The position numbers and the translations under genes were made by a program. Source: Gnetum montanum (taxonomy: Eukaryota > Streptophyta > Gnetopsida > Gnetales > Gnetaceae). From it: a stretch of 64,000 nt of DNA. A model generated the notes under the pieces. It was not told the DNA's origin, ran no database searches, and was given only the letters and a program-made list of their open reading frames with translations. The stretch spans positions 287,361 through 351,360 of the forward strand of contig MNCI01033474.1 of NCBI GenBank assembly GCA_015680685.1, read 5' to 3'. Below, piece by piece: positions 1 to 11,690 of the stretch; position 1 is the stretch's first letter; every line of letters starts with the position of its first letter.

Positions 1-901
1 GCGGTCAACTCCCAAAACATTGTTCCTATGCTGAACCCTATCGTGAAGGTAGGGAAGACATAGTCCTGGAGCATAACCTCCATTTTACTTGTGCTATTAG
101 CACACTAGGTCTTGACACATGAAGTTCTGACAGTATAGTCAGAACGTAGTAAAGTTCACGTCCAATATTGCACACCTACACGATATGGACACATTAGCAT
201 CTTGTGGGGTCCAGGACACATGGAATCCAGACCATATTTCTCTCATACTCCTGGCCCTATAAATACCCTGGTAGACAATGCTCAAAGGGTTGGCATTTGC
301 ATTAACATTTTTGGGCATTAACAAGAGTATTTGGCTTGTTGGCTTTTTGTGTTGGCTAGTTGGCTTTTGAGTTAGCTTTCAAAAGGCATAGCTGGCATTT
401 TTCTTGAGCATTCTAGTTATCTTTGAGCTCTCTAGTTGGCTCCAAACATCCCTTTGTGAGTCAAGAATTTTGACATACTAGAAAATTGATTAGCGAGTAA
501 AAGAACTATGACTATATCTCTCGGTGTAAGCAGTGTCTCTCCGATGTTACATAACCTGTTGTACACCTTTTCGAATAAGACAAAGAATCAAATCTGTGAC
601 TTTGGGGCAGTGCATTTTCTCAACTGAGTTCATTTTTCTACCTTCTTATTAAAATCATTTTTTTGCATTATCTTCATCATTTTGCATTTATTAATCACCA
701 ATTTATCTCACACATTTCTCTTTCGGAACAAACGTTTACATAAGGTTAATATACACCGATTAAGTCCCTGTCTGATCGACCAGACTGTTTAGGGCATCCT
801 GCTTCCATCTTCTCTAGCACAGCCCTCACATAGATTCAAGGTTAAACTATTCACTCGGTAACCTCTCGATGTTCTAGCCATCGATGTTTTCAGTCGCTAT
901 A
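1..901 (+). repeat. 5' LTR of element A (3' part only)
   Basis: It aligns with 15446-16350. The shared text includes the run before the TATA box, the 'caaagggttggcatttgcat' stretch and the conserved end 'gttttcag..gctaca' (here gctata). About 730 bp of the LTR lies left of the window. Confidence 0.88.
258..265 (+). promoter_or_regulatory. TATA box of element A 5' LTR
   Basis: TATAAATA within 'ggccctataaataccctgg'. The same context recurs in the LTR of E (20865-20872), and in B and C on the minus strand. It marks the U3 promoter of the sense transcript. Confidence 0.6.
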
Positions 902-906
902 GTTTT

Positions 907-924
907 TGGTTCTAGAAGGATGGC
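907..924 (+). other. Primer-binding site of element A (tRNA-Asn type, eroded)
   Basis: Five bases after the LTR end, TGGTTCTAGAAGGATGGC resembles the better preserved site of element B. From memory it is complementary to the 3' end of plant tRNA-Asn (GTT), with a few changes. Confidence 0.55.
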
Positions 925-1146
925 CTTTGGTGCCTTTTCTGTGTCCTACAGGTAGTCCTACATGCTCTTTATACCCCATCCTACACTAGCGTAAATGTGA
1001 CACCATTTTGTGGTTGTTTATGCATCGTGTAGTGCAGATTCGTCACAACGATGGTTCCTTTGGAACCCGGTAGGACGAAAAGCCTCCCATTTCCCATCAA
1101 TTTCCATGGTTCTAGCTTGTAATCTCCTTTTTTTCATCACGCAAAG

Positions 1147-3120
1147 ATGATTCCAACAACCACCACAATTTGTACCTCAAGCCTTAAGGCTCCTTTCTCA
1201 ACCCAAAGCACCATGGGTGCTGAGAGGCCACCTAGCCTAGCACTGGCTCCACACCAGTCTCTTAGGATTCGACATTTGTCACCTAAGTCCTTAGCACAAG
1301 ATGCAGAGCTTTATGACTTTATATGTGCAAAGATCCAAGCAGATCTGCCCCTAGATTGCCAGGAACTCAAGCACAAATGTAGTTTCGAGTTCCTTTATTA
1401 GAATGGGAGGGAGTTTGTCCCTAACCCCGACGTTTTCATCCCCTTGATGCAGACGTATCCATGGATCTTTGATCAGCTACTACGAGTCAGTAAGCCTAGG
1501 GAGTGGGACATGACCTCTCATTATGATGAAGCATTTCAGGATGGATAGGAAGATCTGGACTCCCAATCTGAGGGTGGTGGCCAGACTTACCCTCCAACCA
1601 TCCCTCCTACCATGACCTTCAGGTCAAACCCACTTTTTTCCATAACTCCCTTTGTGATCTCCACAAATCTACCTCAATCCATGTTTTCATCAACCATGGG
1701 CAACCATCCTACATCCTCAGCATATCATTATGCGTCTCCCTCAGTTTCATACCCAAGCACTCTCCCTCCTCATTCTGTCCCATTCTCGTATCAAACACCA
1801 GTCACATCTACGATACCCTACGTACACACTGTGTCTACTTCATAGCTACCTAAGGCCTCGGCTCCTATTTCATCATTTGCATCTATTCCACCATCAGCGG
1901 TAGGTCCAGTTCCAACCGCATGATGGACCCCATCCACTTTGCTCCTTACTTTGTAGCCCCACCAGATGTCATAGTACCCTTACCACCAAGCATACCAAGT
2001 TCCACAGGTGTCACAACCAAGCACGGGACTATGGCCTATTCCATTGATCGCACAAATGGCTAACCCCGTAGCACCACCCATAGGGTAGTGGACCTCACAG
2101 ATGACCCCCTTCACAAGGGCAACCCCAAAAACACCCCCAATGAGCCAAGTTTTTGCCCCTAGTACACTACCAATGATGGTTGCCCTTGCAGCCCCACAAT
2201 GTCTGCATCGTCTCCTAGTCTAGATCAAGTGTTTCAACTTATCCAAACCCTTACTGAAGAGGTTAAATGCCTCAAAGCCACCGGTTTTGACATGGTACAG
2301 GTCATGGACTTCTACCATGACAACCCCATCAGCCCGGAAGTTCCCATGCTTGCATTACCCCTTGGGATGTCACTCCCCCACTTCACAAAATACCATAGGG
2401 AGGGAAACCCTAACGTGCATTTAGTTACATTTAGATCTGAGTCTTTGTTGCTACAACAATGGTTGCACACCATTATCCACATCTTTGCTATGTCTCTGAT
2501 AGGCAAAGCCTTGGACTGGAACCGCGTGCTCCCACACTCCTCCATCTCAACATTGGAAGAGCTCCAGACCTAGTTCATGACCCGCTTCAAGTATAACTTG
2601 AAGCCCGAAGTCACGTTGGATCAGTTAATGGGTGTTAAGCAAGACCCACTGGAGTTAGTGCAATAGTTTATACAGTGATGGAGTGCTACCTTGAACGAGA
2701 TCCATGAGCCTATCGCAAAGGCCCATTTACTAGCCATCTTCAAGGGCGCAGTGAACGATTTCATCAAATCCAAGCTGTATTACCTAGTCCCACGCTCCCT
2801 TAGTCAAGCTTTTGCCTAGAAAAAAAGCATCCAAGATGTGACTGAGGCCAATAAATACCTAGCCTATGTCATGTATAAAAATGCACACACTAAAATGGAA
2901 AAAGAGAAGGAAAAATCTACAATAGCCACGGTGGTGGCCGTGGTAAACGAGGCCAAGCCTAATAGCAACAATAACAAGAAAGTAGCAACAACGTCAACTA
3001 ACCCCACACCTAATCCAAGTAATACTACCCAACCCTCCACATCGACACCAGAGGCATCAACCCCACAATTCAGGTCAGTTAACACAAGATCCAAAGAGTA
3101 CACATTGATGACAAGGCTGC
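1147..3120 (+). pseudogene. gag: gag of element A (broken)
   Basis: Capsid polyprotein that would form the retrotransposon particle. The start at 1147 matches the start of B's gag (both begin M-x-P-x-T-T). A conserved N-terminal block (about 1261-1500, with 'FICAKIQADLPLDC') is followed by a long Pro/Ser/Thr-rich linker (1590-2160). The retrotransposon-gag core lies at about 2330-2830 ('HFTKYHREGNPNVHL', 'AMSLIGKALDW', then 'LLAIFKGAVNDFIKSKLYYL'). A basic Asn/Thr/Pro-rich tail follows at 2838-3110. There are several in-frame stops and a frameshift near 2190. The zinc-knuckle-like region seen in B and E is missing because the sequence jumps into protease at about 3130. Confidence 0.85.
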
Positions 3121-3132
3121 TACAAACTGGGT

Positions 3133-3414
3133 TTGGTGTACCAAATCAAACCCACAACAACATCATGCCTAAAGTCATTCAATGGAGCACGGGTAGTGGT
3201 AAAAGGTACTATCCACATTGATTTCATGGCTGGGGACCAGTTCCCCACGAGTGTAATGTTAATCCTGGTAGAAGAGTTGCTTGGGTTTAACCTAATCTTG
3301 GGGAGGTCATGGTTAGCCCAACTCAGGGTTGTCTCTTCACCCATACATCAAGAAATCCACCTACCTTATGCAGGTAGGGAGGTGGTGATCCACGGTGACG
3401 AAGTGACAACCTAG
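3133..3414 (+). pseudogene. Aspartic protease remnant of element A
   Basis: The C-terminal two thirds of a retropepsin-like domain, matching B (39591-40217) and E (17806-18486): 'TTSCLKSFNGA', 'LILGRSWLAQLRVVSSPIHQ' and the shared C-terminal end. The N-terminal part with the active-site D-D-G-A motif, present in B and E, is absent. A deletion fused the gag tail to the middle of the protease near 3130. Confidence 0.8.
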
Positions 3415-3824
3415 GCAATAAACAACATCGATATGGAGTAAGGTTCAGAGGTCATAACCTCCAAGAACGAAGTACCTATCTCCACCAAAATAACTTGTTT
3501 GGAAAAATAGCCGACACAAGATGCCAGCCTAGAAAATGAAACTACATGGGCCGAATTGCCTTTTCAAGTGGTAGACGATGATGCAAAGGAATACCGTAAC
3601 AAAGCTCCTTGGCCTTATGCATCACCAAGCCTGTGATGGATCAAAAGGTAGTTGTAAGAATGATCGTTACTCATGTAGTGTAACCACTCCACTACTCCTT
3701 ACCTAGTTAACACTTATTATGCATTTGTTTCGTCTTTGCTTAACATTCACTCGTCTACGCTAAGTGTCTAACTTGTTCTTTAAACCGTTCGCATAACATA
3801 CATTGTTTACTTTACACTACGGCC
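3415..3824 (+). other. Protease tail and spacer of element A
   Basis: No intact frame is visible. The first part continues the protease frame with stops. The rest is T- and C-rich ('cacttattatgcatttgtttcg') and resembles 18590-18780 in element E, so it is element-internal spacer between protease and the repeat array. Confidence 0.5.
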
Positions 3825-3915
3825 CACTAAGGCCTAAAACTGGAAAAATTTTATCTTACCATCACCCAATGGCCTAAAACTAGCAATGGCCCGAAATGGC
3901 CTAAAACTAAAACGA
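3825..3915 (+). repeat. Minisatellite array, PR side of antisense gene, element A
   Basis: About three units of the type 'atggcctaaaactagca'. The same GGCC(T)TAAACT core occurs at the equivalent place in B (38945-39240) and E (18785-18845). Confidence 0.65.
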
Positions 3916-4076
3916 GATGCTCCTAACCAATTTAATTGGTAAATAAAAATAAAATGAAAATAGATGTAACACATAACACATAAGAAAAATTGATTTTTTC
4001 ATCTTTCATTTTTTCTTTCATAAATTAATAATGTTTGTAATATTTTTTAGATTCAAAAAAAGGGTCGGACGCTACG

Positions 4077-7000
4077 CTATGACCCCTTGTCCCTTCTCTT
4101 GTTCCTTGCTTCATTAGGCCCCGTGTTTTCACATGGATCCTACATCATGGAAAAAATGAGCTAGTTACCTAAAGCAATAATAAAGACTCAAAAAGAATTT
4201 ATCGCTACGCCAAAAGGTAATTCACCTTAGATGTCCCTGCATTTGTTTTAGGGGGTATCTAATCTAGGCTTGCCACTAGGCAATGCAAGATCTTCTCTTC
4301 TATGATATCAGCCTAATTCCTATCGCCCAGATCAGTGCTTGCAGCAACTTTCTCCTTCTATATGGATGTCCACCTTGGAGGTTCTGGAGAAAAGGCGATA
4401 GCGACAGTTTTACCTGCATGGAAGGTCACTTCCCTTTTGGGAGATTCGCTCATTATCACCTATTGTATGAACTTGTCGTAAGCCCCATAAGCACCAATGA
4501 TGTCAATGAATACCTCATAAGTATGTAACTTCATTGAGGCATCCCTGTATTGGTTACAGTAGGTGGCATGCTCTAGTTTATACATATTCTTTTGGTTTTT
4601 CTATGCCTACCCCCGCTTGTAAACCTTGGCACTGTAATTCTTCTAGTCTTGGTTATTTTAGGCTAACAAGCCAATTTGCATGCGCTGCTCTATTATTTCA
4701 CGGGTGGTCTCATTGTTGCACCGCACAACTATCCAATACCTCGCATAGTCAATGAAAACCGTGCACCAACTGCCATCCTTGGTGTCTCAAGCCAATAGGA
4801 ACTCGTTCCTAGAACGAAGATCTTGTACCTCAGAAGTCAGGTTGGCCTTTTCGTTCTCAAGCCTCTAAACCAATTTCTAGAGGTCTTCATTCACACGCCT
4901 GCATTCCCACAAGGAGTGTGCTGAATACAAGGCACATTGGCTTGCCTCTTCATATACACGATGAGGTACCTTGGTCATCTCCAATGGAAATTTAGGCACG
5001 GCGTCAACCTTAACTGCTTGTTTGGGATCCCACTTGAGATGAGAGGCTGCCAACCACTTAAAAAAAGAGGGGGCATTAGTTGCAGCAACATGGTAAATGC
5101 AATGATAATTTAGAGTCTAGTGTAGCACTTTAACTTTCTCACTTCTGGGTCGACCCTCCTTACACAATCGATCATGTCATTGACCACCCCTTTCATGAAA
5201 GTAAATTTATCAGGGGTCTCAATCCATGGTCACAGGTGGATCGAGGATGGGTTGAAAGTGTCAATGGTGGTGTCAACTACATGGTAAGACATGTTAGCTA
5301 AAGTGGAGAGAACCATAATAGGGCTAATAAATAGCGTAAATGACAGTGTCAAGCTCCTACCCAGCAAACCCTCAGGGCTGATAGCGGGGGGGTCTCCCAT
5401 CAACACATTGTCAAATATGTGGTCAAACTCACTAGCATCAAAATGGAGCCCCTCTCCTTCCAGCTAACCCAATAGTGTAGCAGCATCCTCAATGCTCATG
5501 TGCCTCTCTGGCACTGAGCTACTCTCTACAAAATGATCATCAGCAAGGGTCTCACCCTACTTGCCAGGGGCCTCTTCGTCATTCGTCAGCCCCTTTTCTT
5601 CATTGGTAGGGGCCTCCTCTTCATCGACGAAGATCTCCTCTTCACTAGTAATATCTTCTTTAGCAGGGGTCCTTTCTTCACCAACTGAGGCCCCCTCCTC
5701 AGTAGCCAAAGCGTCTACGTTTTTTCCAATTTCCCTTGTTGTAGGAGCTGTTACCTCTTCTCCTCCTTCTTCCTCTTCTTTCTCAACTAATAAAACGTAA
5801 TCGCAGTAAGCAAATAACATCAACTCAAAGCAGTTGCTACATTGAGCTACGCTACCTAGCATAACGCAGTGTAGCAAAAAAACTTAACTTACCAATTGGG
5901 GGCTACACTCTGTGAAGCTTGAATTGCAGCTTCTTCCCCCTCTCTTCGTTAGTACGGGGGGTCTCATCGGTAAGGCGAGACCTCTTGCATTGCAACTTGG
6001 TCATCACCATCTCTGCAATGAGGTGTTCCCCCCTTGTCACACTAATGGTGGTAATGGGGGGTGTCTCTCCCATGCTGTCCTTGGCCCAAAATATGCATGC
6101 CACCCAATCACTCATCATCATCAAGAATGAATCCCCAATAGCTTCCAGAGGATCCTGAGATCAGGTGGTATGAAAAACTTGGCAAATCCACAATTTGGAA
6201 ATCTGGTTACAATCTTGTAGTACCCAGACCCCATTCTCACAGACTACCAAGAATTCCATGAAATGCCATAAGCAGGCTATGAAAAAGGCATGGTGCATGT
6301 TGAAACGGGACTCACGCTTCCAACGAATCTTGACCATTTTAGCCTGCATACCTCTGCAAAGATGCTTGGCCTAGTTGTAACAGGTCCCTTCTTCCATGAT
6401 ATCCCTCATTATTCGAGCTTGCTCAATCCCAATGATTTTTTCCTTGGGATAGTATCTTGGGGAAGGCACGAGCATGGAAGACAAGGTAAACCATTTTGGC
6501 CACCCATAGCCTAGCTTTCTCCATATAGATCCCCTTTTGATCCTTTCCAGCCCCTAGCCACTCCTCGGTGTCCTCCTAATTGTGTACATATTTTTTGGAT
6601 TTTTCTTCCATGGGGAGACCATCAGAAGGAACACCAAAAAGATCTATGAACAATTGATCATTGACATCAAATACTACATGCACACCGTGAACATGTGCAC
6701 AAAAGCGGTTTATCTTTTTGGAGAAGGATTTGGTTAAGAAAAGCATCTTAACAAGCAAGATGCTTGGGTTAACAGCCAAAAAGATGTCCATAGACCCAAC
6801 CTCCTAAAGATTATGGACTAGCATGGCTAGGGCCCCATTGCAAAGCCAGCATTGGGTCTCCTCCACCTCCCCGTACTTAAAGAAGAGGTTGGTTTCATTG
6901 CACCCAGGGGCAATCAGAATCACCTCCTAGGATTTCTTTGCTACTAAAATGATTCATAAAAAAAACCAAAAAAAGAGGATTAGCAAAAAGTAAACATCAT

Positions 7001-8798
7001 CTGAAAAAGTAACAATGAACTCACACTCTAGCGTACAAGATTTGAACAACATGGGAAATGGTGGGAGATCCACCAACACATCTTCAACGGTGAGTGGTCT
7101 AAGGGATGCCCATTCCCTATCCAACCAACCTGCTTCTTTACACTTCCCATAAAATTGGAAATACCAGGTTAGGTAGGTTCAGAACTGACCCCCAAATTGG
7201 CCTATCACGTCGGCACGCACATTCCCAGTGGAGGAAAACTCCCGCAAGGCCATTTTTGCCAATGCTAAGGTGTTTATGTCACAATGGAGACCACTTTTGT
7301 CAATAAAAAACCTCATAACACACACCAAAATTCATGAATACACTGTTAATACATGTGTCTAGCATAGCACAGATTACACAACAAAATATGTTCATAGAAC
7401 TCACCCATCGACAAAATAAATAGTTCTAAGAGGGTTCTAAAAGCAAGTGCCCATGTGACAAGCAACAAACAACGTATTATACAAGTGATAACACTTATAC
7501 TTAGGAATGTTCCAAATCTAGCTTAAGCATCTCAGGATTTTTGGACACTGGTTGGAACCCTCTTCCTACTCATTCCCAATTAACCCATCAGTCAAAAATT
7601 TCAGAATACCCCGATTTGCTCCAAGCAACAAGGTTTCTGTGATCAAAGTTGTTGTCTCCACAGATAAGTGTGACCAAATGATCACACTAAAGTATTGGAG
7701 GAGGAATTGTAGAAAGTCTCACGCGCCCTCTCACAACCAGACTGCCTACCGCTCCACACGTGCATGGGGAGGAGGGACATTGGCCACTGATTTGCTAAGG
7801 TAGCATAGGACTCCTACGATCTCCAAGATAATCAAAATGGATTTCAACATGATCCTGCATGATGAAAAACTAAATGTTTGCATAATGAATAAGCAAATTT
7901 TACACACAGTGTAGCATGACCCTCTTATTACATGTAGCATAGCATTACATTTTCATTACATGTAACGTAGTGTGATTTCATCAATTGCAATATATATATA
8001 TATAAGCAACAAACACAGTGTAAACAAACAAGAACAAAGCAAGTCTTATAGCGTAGCATGGTTATCAAACTTCACATAGTACAACAACACCCAAGTGACA
8101 CATACAAGAACAAGCAAACATACAACTATACAATAACGTAATTAGCACAACACTATGACAAGTGTAGAAATATGGAAAAATCAACAAAAAAACAAATTAA
8201 GCAATGTAGTGATATTGCAAATTCAACAATCTAGCAAAGAAAGGAACCTAAGGACCTCATGACATATAGGCATACCGCAATAAAAACACTAAGCGTAGGC
8301 AAGTAAGAATTTATTGTGCTACAGCCATCCCAACCATAATTGACCATACAAAATAATTCACATTGTACTACGATAAACATGCATATCATTTTTCAAATCA
8401 CGCAAATGGCCAAACCCTCCTAATGATGGCACGTTACGCTAGCCATGCGCTAAGTTGTCAAGACTCACCCAAACCCCCGCGACAAGGCAATCGCCACAAT
8501 GGTGGCCAAGGCAATACTACATGTAGCTATAGCGTAACAACCATATAGCCGCTATGGCTAACTAGCAATAACAACAACGTAGCAGCCAAAAAGACGACCA
8601 AAGTGAGGCAAAAAATGTGGATTTCAAACAATAACAATTGCAGAAGTCTGAAAAAAATAAAGGTGGCGTAACAACTTACCGAGTGGATGGAGCCTTCTCG
8701 AGCACTTCAACATGCACCTGGGTTAGATGCCCCAAAGTGTACTTGACTTTGTCCACCTTAGCGAGTCCTCAGTGCTTATGTTCACCTTTAGGTGCCAT
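4077..8798 (-). pseudogene. Antisense spliced gene of element A (HAD-like domain plus coiled coil), decayed
   Basis: A multi-exon gene opposite to gag-pol, homologous exon by exon to those in B and D. Exons read on the minus strand: 8798-8680, 7854-7405, 7311-7025, 6943-5893, 5786-5361, about 5275-5140, about 5060-4226, about 4136-4077. Donors are G|GTAAG-like or GTGAG. Exon 1 starts ATG GCA like B. Exon 2 holds the phosphatase-like domain ('ILIILEIVGVLCY', 'SVIIWSHLS', then 'NTLFVACHMGT'). Exon 4 holds the middle domain ('VHVVFDVNDQLFIDLFGVP'). Exon 5 is very acidic, and exon 7 starts 'LKWDP'. Stops occur in exons 1, 2, 3, 4 and 7. A TATA box lies 133 bp upstream. The product is not known; the homology to FCP1-like phosphatases is inferred from motif order. 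Confidence 0.75.
7855..8679 (-). other. Intron 1 of the element A antisense gene
   Basis: Non-coding, A-rich on the plus strand, with a short (ta)n run near 7990. It contains scattered copies of the 'gtagc/gctac' words that also build the LTR palindromes. The donor is at 8679 (GTAAG) and the acceptor (GCAG) just before exon 2 at 7854. Confidence 0.55.
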
Positions 8799-8930
8799 TG
8801 CTTTACTTGTAGATGCTATTAGCTGCTACACTACACCATTTTTCTTTCTCTCAGCATGATCGCGCTATGCTCTAGATGTGGGCTCTATGCTCTGACAAAG
8901 AAAACGATAAGTTTACCAGGGATAAACCCC

Positions 8931-8938
8931 TATTTATA
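8931..8938 (-). promoter_or_regulatory. TATA box of the antisense gene, element A
   Basis: TATAAATAGGGG on the minus strand, 133 bp before the exon 1 ATG. The same TATAAATAGGGG stands 140 bp before the ATG in element B. Confidence 0.55.
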
Positions 8939-9114
8939 GTTAACACGGTGAAAAGAACTTGCCATTTTCACACCCCCGAGTAATGTGGGATTCCCGTATA
9001 GCGCAACACTTTCATGTCACAATTTCGCTCATGTAGCACCATTGTTTGCAGGTGGGGACCAACCAAAAATTTCATCCCACCTTAAATTAGCAACTTACCT
9101 TTACGAAGCCTATG

Positions 9115-9405
9115 CTACCTGTTAACAGTCCACAAAGACCTTAAAATAATGATACTTTACAAAGTCCACATATATCATCCACAAAGACCTTTAACTAGTG
9201 ACATTTCATAAAGTCTACTCATCAGTGGTCTGCAAAGACCTTAAACTAGTAACGTTTTACAAAGCCCACCTGTTAACAGTCCATAAAGAGCTTAAACTAG
9301 TAACTATCCCTTTACAACCTATTAGCTATCCGCAAAGACCTTAAACTACTAGTCTTAGTTTTCAAACTCCACCTATTAACAATCTGTTAAGACCTTAAAT
9401 TGGTA
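9115..9405 (+). repeat. Minisatellite array, RT side of antisense gene, element A
   Basis: Seven or so degenerate units of about 40 bp built on 'cacaaagaccttaaactagtaac' variants. The core GACCTTAAACT is shared with the arrays at 3825 and 13030. Confidence 0.75.
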
Positions 9406-9579
9406 ACATGCGAACTCAACCAAATAATTGACAACTATTGCATGTTTCATTATTGTTTTGCAAGTACTCATTGTTATGCACTATGGCTACAAACAAGTAT
9501 CACTTGACCAGGCTTCTCTTATTGTGGTAGGTTGAATAAGATGGCCATGTAGCATGATCTACACTCACTTCTAACATTG

Positions 9580-10821
9580 ATAGGTCCTCATTGCAAGCTT
9601 GCAAGATATTCGAACTTAGAGTCAATAGATTGTGATTCATCTATCGATAACATTGTAGCAACCTTGGAAACGTCCCTAGATTGGCCAGAACACTTGGTCT
9701 AATTTTTAGAATTAGAGGCTAGGGATGTGACCAAGGATCCTCTCATCGAAGCACTCGTAACAACATCTAGAGGGGAAATAAAAACACTAAAACTAAGTTC
9801 CCTCTTAGATGAACAAGTGCAAAAGGATATATCCAGAGTCCTTCAAGATAACATCAAAGTATTCACATGGTCTTACAATGACATGCCAGGCTTAGACCCA
9901 TGGTTAATACAACATAACATTGTATTGGATCCACGTGTTAAACCAATTAAACAAAAGGCTCAAAAAATTAAACTAGAAATCACACTAGTCGTACGTGATG
10001 AGATCACTAAGCTATACCAGGCAGGTTTCATTCATGTAGTCAATTACTGGGAATGGGTATCAAACATTGTTGCAGTTTCTAAGAAAATGGGAGGTATACG
10101 GATCTGTATAGACTTCCGGGATCTAAAAAAAGTAACTATTAAAGATGATTTCCCATTGCAAAGTATCGACCAACTTATAGACATCATGGCTAGTCATGTG
10201 TTATTATCCTTTATGGATGGGTTCTTCGGTTACAATCAAATTTGCATCAACCCAGAGCATCAGTTGACAACTACGTTCATGACCCCTTGGGGAACGTTTT
10301 GTTACACTATGATGCCCTTTGGTTTAAAGAATGCTGGAGCAACCTATCAACAAGCCATGACCTACATCTTTAGCGACTACCTCCTAGAGAGACTCAACAA
10401 TTACGTGGATGACATAGTGGTCAATTCTAAGATGGATATCAATCATCCCATGGATCTAGATGTAGTCCTTAAACATTTTCATAGGCATGATTTGTGTCTA
10501 AACCCAAAGAAATGTGTTTTCGGCATTAGAACTGAACACATGCTAGGGTTTGTAGTGTCGGAGGCTGGAATATGAGTGGACCCTGACAAAGTTAAGGCTA
10601 TCATTAACCTAGCACCCCCTACTAACCTTAAAGAATTACACAGGTTGCAAGGTAGAATACAATTCATTAGAAGGTTTATAGCAAGGTTGATTGACAAGTT
10701 ACACTCCATGCAACACTTACTAAACAAGGGGGTTAACTTTGAATGGACAACACAATGCCAACAAGCCTTTGATGACTTAAAGAAAGACCTTTTACATCTC
10801 TCGATGATTTACCCACCATAG
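9580..10821 (+). pseudogene. pol: Reverse transcriptase of element A
   Basis: Copies element RNA into DNA. A relic N-terminal lead (9580-9726) runs in with a stop. Conserved RT blocks follow: 'WVSNIVAVSKKMGGIRICID' region, 'DFPLQSID', 'LLSFMDGFFGYNQI', 'TPWGTFCYTMMPFGLKNAGA', and the catalytic YVDD at 10402-10413. The connection to RNase H begins 'VDPDKVKAI' after a TGA at 10573. The 282-codon frame from 9727 is the longest open stretch in the element. The catalytic YVDD is intact, but stops before and after it break the polyprotein. Confidence 0.93.
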
Positions 10822-11200
10822 AGGGATAAGCCTTTCTATATCTACCTTACCACCTCAGACACATCTATGGCAGCACTATTATGCCAAAAAAGAGAAGACA
10901 GCTCTAAGATCCCAATCTATTACTTAAGTAACACATTAATAACATATGAAGCCAAATACAACGAAGTGGAAAGGAATTGTCTCTCCCTAGTGTTTGCACT
11001 AAAGAAGTGGAGACACTACCTGTTCCATAGCCAAGTAAACATCATATGCAAAAGCAACATAATTTGGGCTATCATGAATAACCTATATGAAAGTAGCAGG
11101 ATAGCCCGATGGAAAGAAATAATAGCAAAATTCGATTTACACTATATAGCCCAATCATCAATGAAAGGACAAGCGATAGATATGCAGCTTTCGACCTCAC
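10822..11200 (+). pseudogene. pol: Gypsy-type RNase H of element A
   Basis: Follows RT directly. 'DKPFYIYLTTSD..MAALLCQ' matches the RNase H domain normal for Ty3/gypsy RT ('FYIYL.TSD' block, then 'YEAKYNEVERNCLSLVFALKKWRHYL'). It would degrade the RNA of the hybrid. A stop at 10819 separates it from RT. It ends near 'MKGQAIDMQLS'. Confidence 0.88.
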
Positions 11201-11269
11201 CCATTGATGATCAAGCGACCATAGAACCCAAATTCCTTGATGAACACATTAGCAGTGTCAATTTTGTAC

Positions 11270-11690
11270 CATGGCATTTTGAGGCCACTTTGAATTTTGA
11301 TGGTACCTCAACCATGCAAGGTGGTAGTGCTACCGCCATTATTACATTACCCTCGGGGGACATGCAATCTTTTTCTTACCACTTTACATTCCTTTGTACG
11401 AACAATGTGGCTGAGTATGAAGGACTCCTTAGGGGCCTCTTAGATTCCCAGCAATTAAAGATTCAACATCTAGTAGTTTGAGGCGACTCTCAACTTGTTG
11501 TCAATCAAATCACTAATGTCTACACCTATAAAGCCTTGCATTTACAGCCTTACTATGATTTGGCCAAAAAATTATTAAAACAATTCACTACAACAGACAT
11601 CCAGCATGTGCCATGTGGCAAAAAAACCATAGTTGATGCCTTAGCTATGCTAGCATTAAATGTTCCGCCACACCTGTTCGCAACCTTACC
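11270..11690 (+). pseudogene. pol: Second, archaeal-type RNase H of element A
   Basis: Separate RNase H fold: 'LNFDGTSTMQGGSA' (first acidic site), 'NNVAEYEGLLRGLL' (acidic site in helix 1), 'GDSQLVVNQI' (third site) and 'IVDALAMLALN'. The order Asp, Glu, Asp, Asp fits the family. A tandem second RNase H between RNase H and integrase is the mark of the Tat/Ogre lineage. One stop (TGA at 11479) interrupts it before GDSQL. Confidence 0.88.

Noticed and set aside
5561-5800. Plus-strand Ser-rich 79-codon frame
   Set aside because: It is the reverse complement of the acidic exon 5 of the A antisense gene (Glu codons read backwards as Ser/Leu/Phe).
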